A stretch of DNA of 64,000 nt from Bacteroidia bacterium. GTDB taxonomy: Bacteria > Bacteroidota > Bacteroidia > UKL13-3. Under the pieces are notes generated by a model that ran no database searches, was not told where the DNA came from, and was given only the letters and a program-made list of their open reading frames with translations. This document shows, in pieces, positions 53,586 through 61,082 of the stretch; position 1 is the first letter of the stretch, and each line of letters begins with the position of its first letter. The stretch lies in contig JAIOYZ010000012.1 of assembly GCA_021740845.1 (NCBI GenBank), positions 1-64,000 of the forward strand. Direction: 5' to 3'. A program made the position numbers and the translations under genes.

Positions 53586-55247
53586 ATGAAGATACTTACA
53601 AAAAAAATTCGCTGGTATTACCTATTAATAGTTGCTGGTATTGGCCTCTTTTCTTTTACTGCAGCAGATAATTATTTTGAAATCTCTAAAAACTTAGAGC
53701 TTTATGCATCCGTTTTCAGAGAAATTAACACCTATTATGTAGATGATATAGATGCTGGCAAGCTAAACAAGAAAGCTATTGATGAAATGCTAAGGACATT
53801 AGATCCTTATACCAATTTTATTAGTGAAGCAGAAGCTGAAGATTTCCGTTTTCAGATGACGGGCCAATATGGTGGTGTAGGCTCCCAAATTGTTCAAAAG
53901 GGCGATTATGTAGTGATTACCGATCCATATGAAGGCTACCCGGCACAAAAGGCGGATTTGCGAGCAGGAGACTTATTAGTTAAAGTTGAAGGTAATGATA
54001 TAAAAAACAAAAGCACTTCAGACGTAAGCAAATTATTAAAAGGTCAGCCTGGCTCTAGCGTAAACATTGTAATTAAGCGCAATGGAGTGGAGATGAATAA
54101 GACTTTGGTAAGAGAGGAAATTAAAGTTAAAAACGTTCCTTATTACGGGTTAATTAATCCAGAAACAGGATATATTAAACTAACTGGATTTACTCAAGAT
54201 GCAGGTAAAGAAGTTCGCGAGGCTTTGTTGGCTCTAAAAAAGCAAAACATAAAACAGGTAATTTTAGATTTAAGAGGAAACCCAGGTGGTTTGTTGCACG
54301 AAGCTGTAAATATTGTGAATGTATTTGTACCTCAAGGCAAACAAGTAGTATTTACGAAAGGGAAAGTTAGTGAGTGGGATAAAAGCTACGAAACCAGCAT
54401 GCCCGTTACGGATGCTACCATTCCATTAACTGTCTTAGTGAATAGAGGATCTGCTTCTGCTTCAGAAATTGTTTCTGGTACCATACAAGATTTAGACCGA
54501 GGAATTGTAATTGGGCAAAGGAGTTTTGGAAAAGGTTTGGTTCAAAGCACCCGACCATTAAACTACAATACCCAAATAAAAATAACAACGGCCAAATACC
54601 ATACTCCAAGCGGCAGATGCATACAGGCTTTGGATTATAGCCATAGAAATGAAGACGGTAGTGTAGGTTCTGTTCCAGATTCGTTGAAAAAAGAATTTAA
54701 AACCAAAAACGGAAGAAAAGTATTTGATGGCGGAGGAATTGATCCCGACGTAAAAATTGAAATTGAACCTCTATCGCAGCTAACTCAAAGTTTACTTGCT
54801 AAGCTAATTATTTTTGATTTTGCAACAGATTTTAGAAACAAGCATGATAGTATTGGCGACCCTAAAGCATTCATTTTAAGCAATGAGGAATTTGAAAATT
54901 TCAAAAAATATGTTCAAACGCAGGATGTAGATTATAGCACACAAACCGAAAAGGAATTAGAGGAATTAAAGAAAAAGGCAGAAAAAGAAAACTACTTTGA
55001 AGCTATTAAGGAAAGCTATGAAACCATGAAAAAACAATTGAAGCATGATAAATTAGCTGATTTGGATAAAAACAAAGTGGAGATTATTAGTTTGATTGAA
55101 GAGGAAATTGTGCGCAGATATTATTACCAAAAAGGTAGAATTGAGGCTTCTTTTGCACATGATAAAGATATCATTGAATCCTTGAGATTGTTTGGCAACC
55201 CAACCCAATTTAATCAAGTATTAGCGCCACTTCCAAGCAAAAAATAA
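53586..55247 (+). CDS. S41 family C-terminal processing peptidase
   Basis: The protein has 553 residues. An N-terminal membrane anchor (WYYLLIVAGIGLFSF) is followed by a PDZ domain (about 90-175, GGVGSQIVQKG and GQPGSSVNIVI) and the S41 core with Ser in NRGSASASEIV and Lys in GQRSFGKGLVQ, then a long coiled-coil tail (about 440-510). It degrades periplasmic proteins from the C-terminus. TauE/SafE and M28 genes follow closely, probably in one transcript. Confidence 0.95.
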   Translation: MKILTKKIRWYYLLIVAGIGLFSFTAADNYFEISKNLELYASVFREINTYYVDDIDAGKLNKKAIDEMLRTLDPYTNFISEAEAEDFRFQMTGQYGGVGSQIVQKGDYVVITDPYEGYPAQKADLRAGDLLVKVEGNDIKNKSTSDVSKLLKGQPGSSVNIVIKRNGVEMNKTLVREEIKVKNVPYYGLINPETGYIKLTGFTQDAGKEVREALLALKKQNIKQVILDLRGNPGGLLHEAVNIVNVFVPQGKQVVFTKGKVSEWDKSYETSMPVTDATIPLTVLVNRGSASASEIVSGTIQDLDRGIVIGQRSFGKGLVQSTRPLNYNTQIKITTAKYHTPSGRCIQALDYSHRNEDGSVGSVPDSLKKEFKTKNGRKVFDGGGIDPDVKIEIEPLSQLTQSLLAKLIIFDFATDFRNKHDSIGDPKAFILSNEEFENFKKYVQTQDVDYSTQTEKELEELKKKAEKENYFEAIKESYETMKKQLKHDKLADLDKNKVEIISLIEEEIVRRYYYQKGRIEASFAHDKDIIESLRLFGNPTQFNQVLAPLPSKK

Positions 55248-55253
55248 AACCAA

Positions 55254-56072
55254 TTGGAACTATTAGATTATGTAATTATTGCTCTGTTTGGCTCACTAGG
55301 TGCTTTTATTTCTGGCTTTTTAGGAGTAGGTGGCGGTATTGTTTACATACCTGTTTTAGATTATTTTCTTCAAAAATCGGGGATGCACAACGATATGCTG
55401 GTGAAAGGAATTTTGGCCAATTCGCTTTTTACCATCATTTTTTCGGGAAGTGTTTCTAGTTATAACCAATATAAAGTTGGCAATTTCTTTCCAAAGCAAA
55501 TACTACAAACTGCATTACCCGGAATGGTAACGGCATTTATTATTACCTATCTTATTAAAACAGGAACTTGGTATTCCAAAACCACTTTCAACTACGTTTT
55601 TGCCAGCATGCTTTTTATTATTGTTTTTAGAATGTTTGCCACCAAAGCTAAAAACTATGAAGGTCAGCCAGAATCACCAGCTTGGCATTACCAGGTAACA
55701 GGTTTTTTTGCTGGGATTGTAACAGCCTTTTCTGGATTAGGTGGTGGTGTAATTATGACTCCTTCCTTTACAGACATAATGAAGCAAAATATTAAAAAGG
55801 CAAGCTCCATATCTAATGGAGTTATTCCTTTGTTTGCAATAGTTTTAGGCATTTATAACCTATCTGATAAACCTGCTCAATACATTAGCGATTATCAAAT
55901 TGGTTATATTGTTTTGCCGGTGGTATTGCCCTTAATAATTAGCACATTCATTTTTGCACCTATTGGAGTTAGGGTTTCTCAAAAAACTTCACAGCAAGTT
56001 ATTCGAATGGTTTTTGCTACTTTCGCTTCTCTAGTTTTTATCAAACTTATATATGAAATCTTTTTTAAATAA
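55254..56072 (+). CDS. TauE/SafE family sulfite exporter-like permease
   Basis: The protein has 272 residues with about eight membrane helices. The start is TTG at 55254, 6 bp after the S41 stop. The repeated TauE/SafE glycine-rich motifs are FLGVGGGIVYIPVL and AFSGLGGGVIMTPSF. Family members export anions or small sulfonates; the substrate is unknown. It overlaps the M28 gene by 20 bp. Confidence 0.9.
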   Translation: MELLDYVIIALFGSLGAFISGFLGVGGGIVYIPVLDYFLQKSGMHNDMLVKGILANSLFTIIFSGSVSSYNQYKVGNFFPKQILQTALPGMVTAFIITYLIKTGTWYSKTTFNYVFASMLFIIVFRMFATKAKNYEGQPESPAWHYQVTGFFAGIVTAFSGLGGGVIMTPSFTDIMKQNIKKASSISNGVIPLFAIVLGIYNLSDKPAQYISDYQIGYIVLPVVLPLIISTFIFAPIGVRVSQKTSQQVIRMVFATFASLVFIKLIYEIFFK

Positions 56073-57771
56073 AGCAATTGCTTTAGCCTTATTAATTTCG
56101 CCTCTTGCAGGGAAATTATCTGCCCAAACCTTACCTAAATCAGAGAAAGATATTCTTATTTCTTTGGAACACAATTTAGGATACTTAGCTGATGACCATA
56201 TGGAAGGCCGTCTGATTGGTAGTAGAGGAGAAAAAATTGCCTACGATTTTATTATAGAAAATTTTCAATCCTTAAACATTTTGCCAAAGGGAGAAAATGG
56301 TTTCGTACAATCGTTTAAACTCAAAAAAGTTTCTTGTAAAAATGCTACTCTAGAAATCTCCAATAAAAGTGGCGACAACCATTTCGACAAGATTAATCCT
56401 TCTAAAAACTTTCCTTTATCTTATAGCAAACCTGGCAAAGTAGAGGCAAAATGTGTTTGGGTAAATTATGGCATCGAGGCTCCTAGTTTAGGTGTAAATG
56501 ATTATGCAAATATCAAAAGTGTAAAAGGCAAAATTGTGGTTATGCGTTTGGGTCAGCCCGAATACAATAACCCACATTCTGCACTTGGCGCTTATGGTGC
56601 TTTGGAAGCAAAAATTGATAGTGCAATTCATAAAGGAGCAGCAGGAATTATAATTGTAAATAATAACAATGAAATTCTTGAACCCGATTTTAAACCAATT
56701 GTTAAGGCACCATTTAAAAGTGTTCCCATTTATTTCTTAGGCAAACAAGCAGGTTATGATTCCATCAACTTTGTAAATGCAAAGGCGAGTATTCAAGTGG
56801 ATACCGCAAGCTTTGAATTGGAAGGTCATAATGTAATTGGTTATATCAATAATAAATCTGCTTATACCGTGGTTGTTGGAGCGCATTACGATCATTTAGG
56901 TTATAATGAGCTAGGTGGTTCAACCTATAGAAAAGAACAGAATGAAAAGCTTCAAATTCACAATGGTGCTGATGACAATGCCAGTGGAACCGCAGCATTA
57001 TTAGAATTGGCAGAGTTATTACAAAAATCTCCTTTTAGAGCTCACAATTATTTATTCATTGCCTTTAGCGGAGAAGAAGAAGGTTTATTGGGTTCACATT
57101 ATTTTGTTGATCATCCAACCATTCCTTTGGCTCAAATAGATTATATGATTAATATGGACATGGTAGGAAGATTAGATACCGTAAAAAACATGTTTTCTAT
57201 TAGTGGAACCGGCACTTCGCCAAGATGGGATAGCATTCTGCCAACTATTTCTATAGATCCCATAAAAGTAAAATACGACCCAAGTGGAACCGGTGCTAGC
57301 GACCATACAAGTTTCTATAATGTAGGCGTACCTGTTTTGCATTTCTTTACCGGCAACCATGCAGATTACCACAAACCTAGCGACGATTGGGAGTTGATTA
57401 ATTTTGATGGAAGCTTAAAAGTAATAAAATACATTTATTCCTTGGTAGGAAAATTGGACAAACAACCCAAATTAGCATTCACTAAAACCAAAGAAAATGA
57501 AGCTACAAAAACTAATTTTAAAGTCACTTTAGGCATTATGCCAGATTATTTATTTGAAGGTAAAGGCTTAAAAATTGATGGCACAACAGACGGAAGACCT
57601 GCCGCAATAGCTGGTTTAAAAAGAGGTGATATCATTATAAAATTGGGGGACTATACAATTGGCGGAATGGAAGATTATATGAGCACTTTAGGCAAATTTG
57701 AAAAAGGAACTGCAACTCAAGTAATCATTCTGCGCGACGGAAAAGAAATGAGTTTCCCTATTACTTTATAA
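56053..57771 (+). CDS. M28 family metallopeptidase with PA and PDZ domains
   Basis: The protein has 572 residues. A signal peptide (ending LSAQ) is followed by a PA insert (about 120-235), the M28 zinc peptidase domain (HYDH, NGADDNASG, GEEEG, NMDMVGR, and DYHKPSDD supplying the zinc ligands) and a C-terminal PDZ domain (about 490-570, GRPAAIAGLKRGDIIIKLG). It is a periplasmic or surface aminopeptidase. A 14-bp repeat hairpin with a T-rich end follows the stop. Confidence 0.95.
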   Translation: MKSFLNKAIALALLISPLAGKLSAQTLPKSEKDILISLEHNLGYLADDHMEGRLIGSRGEKIAYDFIIENFQSLNILPKGENGFVQSFKLKKVSCKNATLEISNKSGDNHFDKINPSKNFPLSYSKPGKVEAKCVWVNYGIEAPSLGVNDYANIKSVKGKIVVMRLGQPEYNNPHSALGAYGALEAKIDSAIHKGAAGIIIVNNNNEILEPDFKPIVKAPFKSVPIYFLGKQAGYDSINFVNAKASIQVDTASFELEGHNVIGYINNKSAYTVVVGAHYDHLGYNELGGSTYRKEQNEKLQIHNGADDNASGTAALLELAELLQKSPFRAHNYLFIAFSGEEEGLLGSHYFVDHPTIPLAQIDYMINMDMVGRLDTVKNMFSISGTGTSPRWDSILPTISIDPIKVKYDPSGTGASDHTSFYNVGVPVLHFFTGNHADYHKPSDDWELINFDGSLKVIKYIYSLVGKLDKQPKLAFTKTKENEATKTNFKVTLGIMPDYLFEGKGLKIDGTTDGRPAAIAGLKRGDIIIKLGDYTIGGMEDYMSTLGKFEKGTATQVIILRDGKEMSFPITL

Positions 57772-57789
57772 AAAATTATTTTACATCTA

Positions 57790-57826
57790 AAATTTGGTTC
57801 AAAACAATTCGGTTTGAACCAAATTT
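57790..57826. repeat. Hairpin containing the interspersed repeat, possible terminator
   Basis: AAATTTGGTTCAAA (57790-57803) and TTTGAACCAAATTT (57813-57826) form a perfect 14-bp stem. The full 14-mer CGGTTTGAACCAAA is at 57810-57823. A T-rich tail follows on the plus strand, so this copy could end transcription of the M28 gene. It lies between convergent genes. Confidence 0.8.
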
Positions 57827-57831
57827 TTGTT

Positions 57832-58497
57832 TTAGCTAGTTTGTATTTTCTGCACTTCCACCATGGCATGAACCCTGTATTTCCATTGACCATCTAAGGT
57901 TTCGCATAAAATATAGGTTCTAAGTTTTTTGATTTTTTTCAAAACATGCTTCTCGTTTTTCATCTTAAAAACATCTCCATCTTCCAATTGAGAGAGTGTA
58001 AGAATATGCGTTTTCCTATCGTCGTATTTGCGCAATACTTGGAGCAATTTTACATCTGCAGATTGCGAATACTTTGGGTTTTGCATGTGCTTTGCCAAGG
58101 TAGCTTTTAAATCGTAGGGGAAAATTTCCAATTCAAAAAAAGGTCGCATACAGATTTTAAATTCGTTCTTCCACTCCACTCCATGTGCATCGTGGTTATT
58201 GCCGTATTTAACAAAAGTAGTGTGGTGCGCTAACTCATGAACAAAAGTTATTAAAAACTCAAACCGACTTAAATTATGGTTGATAGAAATGCGAGAACCT
58301 TTTCCGCTATGAGGCATATAATCGCCATAGCGGCCTTTGCGCTCTACCTCAATATGCAAATGCAATCTGTAAAACATTATTAATTCAGAACAAAGCTCAA
58401 CAGAATTATTGGGCAAATATTCTTGCAAAACCTTCATCAATTTTGCTTTGTGTTCCAGCTGTTGTTCTGTAAAGGATTCGAATAATTTTAGAGTCAT
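57832..58497 (-). CDS. SprT-like zinc metalloprotease-type protein
   Basis: The protein has 221 residues. The metal site is HELAHHTTFVKYGNNHDAHG (HExxH near residue 87 and a third His in the DAHG run), followed by WKNEFKICM, as in SprT/Spartan-like proteins. The C-terminal 70 residues are basic. Its biological role in bacteria is not established. It precedes nothing on the minus strand before the repeat hairpin. Confidence 0.9.
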   Translation of the reverse strand: MTLKLFESFTEQQLEHKAKLMKVLQEYLPNNSVELCSELIMFYRLHLHIEVERKGRYGDYMPHSGKGSRISINHNLSRFEFLITFVHELAHHTTFVKYGNNHDAHGVEWKNEFKICMRPFFELEIFPYDLKATLAKHMQNPKYSQSADVKLLQVLRKYDDRKTHILTLSQLEDGDVFKMKNEKHVLKKIKKLRTYILCETLDGQWKYRVHAMVEVQKIQTS

Positions 58498-58508
58498 TAC
58501 TAGTTCTC

Positions 58509-59093
58509 TTATCTTAGCACTTCTGCCAAAACTAAATGGGTGGTATGGGTTGCATACAAAAAGATATTTACCTCTTCGTTTAAAGTATCAACCATCAAAC
58601 TCATTTCTTGTTTTAACTGGTATTCTCTATCGTTAATTGAAACTACAATGCTTCCATCGTGCACATAAAAAAACAAGAGTTGCCCAGCATTGCTTTGATC
58701 CAATTGTAATCGTTCACCTGTTTCAATTTTTTGGTATTGACAAGAAACCAATTGATTTCCATTTGTCATTACATTAAAATCGGTTCCTTTTCCTTTGCAT
58801 TCAATATTAGTTCCACCATCAAAAGAAATTTCATCGCCAGGCAATACCAATTGTTCGCCTTTGGTTTGAACCGAAAGAAGAAGACATCCTTCGAGTAGGA
58901 GTAAATTTCTTTGAATGCCCGGTAAATGCGTAAACTGGGATTTGGGATCTTTTACCTGAGCTACGCTTATACGAATTTGAAAATTTCTTTCTTGATAACT
59001 CGACTCTTTAGGGAAGATAAAAAGCTCGGTGGTATGACCACCATTCCAAACACTTTTCTTGTAATTATTAGGGTTTAATAGGCTTACCTTCAT
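58509..59093 (-). CDS. HutD/Ves family protein
   Basis: The protein has 194 residues of HutD-like cupin fold, starting KVSLLNPNNYKKSVWNGGHTTELFIFP (the WxGGxTxE signature), with RISVAQV and LPGIQRNLLLLEG. HutD proteins associate with histidine-utilisation genes but have no proven reaction. The urocanase gene is 25 kb away in this window. A repeat core (58863-58872) encodes SVQTK. It lies 11 bp before the SprT-like gene. Confidence 0.88.
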   Translation of the reverse strand: MKVSLLNPNNYKKSVWNGGHTTELFIFPKESSYQERNFQIRISVAQVKDPKSQFTHLPGIQRNLLLLEGCLLLSVQTKGEQLVLPGDEISFDGGTNIECKGKGTDFNVMTNGNQLVSCQYQKIETGERLQLDQSNAGQLLFFYVHDGSIVVSINDREYQLKQEMSLMVDTLNEEVNIFLYATHTTHLVLAEVLR

Positions 59094-59263
59094 TTTGCAG
59101 AGAATTTAGTTTGGGTAAAAAGTAAGCGGACGCTTTACCTGAAAATAAACTGTCCAAATAAGGCAAATAAATCTAAGGCGGCTTTCCATACCTGCAATTA
59201 AATAAATAATTGACAAGAAACCACCAATTAAATTGGAGAATTGTAAACCTATATAATCAACAC

Positions 59264-60022
59264 TTAGCTATTCAGCCAATTCTTAAAATCTGCGGCCTTA
59301 TCTCTGCTCACCAAAACCTCCTCATCCATAGGCGGTTTTAACTGAATTTTGAGCTTTCCATTAAAATAAGAACTCACGGTTTCTATAGCTTCCAAATTGG
59401 CAAGCACCTGTCTGTTTATATGAAAAAAATTCGCAGGGTTGAGCATTTTAGAAAGTTCTTCAATAGAATGATCCACCACAAATTTTTTACCTTCTAAAGA
59501 AACCAGATAAACCATTTTATCGGCAGCCATAAAATAAGCGATATCTTTAGTAGAAATGCTGATTAATTTCTGACCTAATTTCACTAAAAACCTTTGCTTA
59601 TACGTTTGGTTCAAACCGGGCCTTAAAGCATGTAACAATTGCTCTATGTTTACTTGGTTTGAATTACCATGCCTCAACTTAAACTTTTGCAAAGCACTTT
59701 TTAATTCATTGGGGTCAATGGGTTTTAACAAATAATCAATGCTATTTACTTTGAAAGCTTTCAAGGCAAATTCATCGTAAGCGGTAGTAAAAATTATGGG
59801 GCAAGAAATGGCAACCTGATTAAAAATCTCGAAACTTTGTCCATCTGCTAATTCAATATCCATCAAAGCCAAATCAATGCTTGGATGGTTTTGAAACATA
59901 TTTACCGCACTGCTAATACTATCTGCATGGGCAACAATTTCTATTTCTGGGTCAATTTCTTGAACCAATTTAATCATTCGCTTTAGCGCAGGAATTTCAT
60001 CTTCTACAATACAGATTCTCAT
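59264..60022 (-). CDS. LytTR family response regulator
   Basis: The start is the ATG at 60022 (MRICIVEDE), giving 252 residues; eight codons of open frame lie upstream. The receiver has the acidic pair EDE, the phospho Asp in LALMDIELADG, a Thr in IFTTAYDE and a Lys in YLLKPID. The output is a LytTR DNA-binding domain (RFLVKLGQKLISISTKDIAYFMAAD onwards). It lies 5 bp after the kinase gene stop, so the two are one operon. An exact 14-mer repeat lies in its coding sequence (59605-59618). Confidence 0.95.
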   Translation of the reverse strand: MRICIVEDEIPALKRMIKLVQEIDPEIEIVAHADSISSAVNMFQNHPSIDLALMDIELADGQSFEIFNQVAISCPIIFTTAYDEFALKAFKVNSIDYLLKPIDPNELKSALQKFKLRHGNSNQVNIEQLLHALRPGLNQTYKQRFLVKLGQKLISISTKDIAYFMAADKMVYLVSLEGKKFVVDHSIEELSKMLNPANFFHINRQVLANLEAIETVSSYFNGKLKIQLKPPMDEEVLVSRDKAADFKNWLNS

Positions 60023-60027
60023 GTTGA

Positions 60028-61059
60028 TTAAATTAAAGGAACACAAACTTCAAAATGCGTTTGAGATTGGCGAATTAACACCTCTTGATTGCTTAGGAAA
60101 TGGTATCTATTTTTAATATTGCTTAAACCAATTCCGTTAGTAGGAGTAAGCTGTGTTTTTGCTTGTAAATTATTGCGCACACAGAGTCTATCGGCAAAGG
60201 CCTCAATGTTTATAGTTAGCGGCTTATCCCTACTAATAACATTGTGCTTGATGGCATTTTCTAATAATATCTGAAGAGTTAAAGTAACAATGTCTTTGTT
60301 TAATAAATTATCGGCTACCGAAACCTCTACTTTTAAATTATCTCCAAACCTTATTTGGTTCAAAAAAACATAGCTCTTCATAAAATCAAGTTCCTCTCCT
60401 AAGCTAACCGTTTCTTTGTCGTTTTGAGAAAGCAAATACCTGTAAACACTTGCCAATTGCTGAACAAAATCTGTAGCAAGCTTAGGATTTTCTTCTATTA
60501 AACTGCTTAAAGTATTCAATGAATTGAATAAAAAATGAGGATTTACTTGACTCTTCAAACTTTCAAATTCGGCAGTTAGCGTACTTCTTTTTAAAGCCTC
60601 TTTTTCGGTAATTGATTTTCGCCAGTGGTTAAAAAATTCTATGGCAACAAAAACAGCATTTATAAAAAGTGTTATGCTAATTGAAACCACTAAGAAGGTT
60701 ATGTTTTGTCTTGAACCTAAATCACAAACTTTTCTCATGATGATTGGATACATCACACTATTGAAAAAGTAATTGACCAATGCGGGCCAAAACATGGCAA
60801 CAATTCCTGTATAAATAATCTTCTTTTTAGCATTGGTTTCCCAACTCCAATTTGGGTAGGGAGAATATTCTACCAAAGCAATATTTCCATTCCAGATTAC
60901 AGCAATAAAAATAAATTGAAATAGTATTTTTTGTCCAAGACCAATATTAGCGGCGGCCTCTTCTGCATCGGAAGCAAAGGCTATAGAGAAGAAAATTGCC
61001 AATGCCAAAATTATTAGATGGCGTATAAGCAAATCTTTTGTATCAAATAATTTTGGCAT
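60028..61059 (-). CDS. LytS-type sensor histidine kinase
   Basis: The protein has 343 residues with four predicted membrane helices in the first 160, then a His_kinase domain with the phospho-accepting His in QVNPHFLFNSLNTL (near residue 196) and an ATPase domain with LQILLENAIKHNV and GIGLSNIKNRY. The signal is unknown. It is the partner of the LytTR regulator directly downstream. Confidence 0.94.
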   Translation of the reverse strand: MPKLFDTKDLLIRHLIILALAIFFSIAFASDAEEAAANIGLGQKILFQFIFIAVIWNGNIALVEYSPYPNWSWETNAKKKIIYTGIVAMFWPALVNYFFNSVMYPIIMRKVCDLGSRQNITFLVVSISITLFINAVFVAIEFFNHWRKSITEKEALKRSTLTAEFESLKSQVNPHFLFNSLNTLSSLIEENPKLATDFVQQLASVYRYLLSQNDKETVSLGEELDFMKSYVFLNQIRFGDNLKVEVSVADNLLNKDIVTLTLQILLENAIKHNVISRDKPLTINIEAFADRLCVRNNLQAKTQLTPTNGIGLSNIKNRYHFLSNQEVLIRQSQTHFEVCVPLI

Positions 61060-61082
61060 GGCAATAATTTAGAAACACAATG

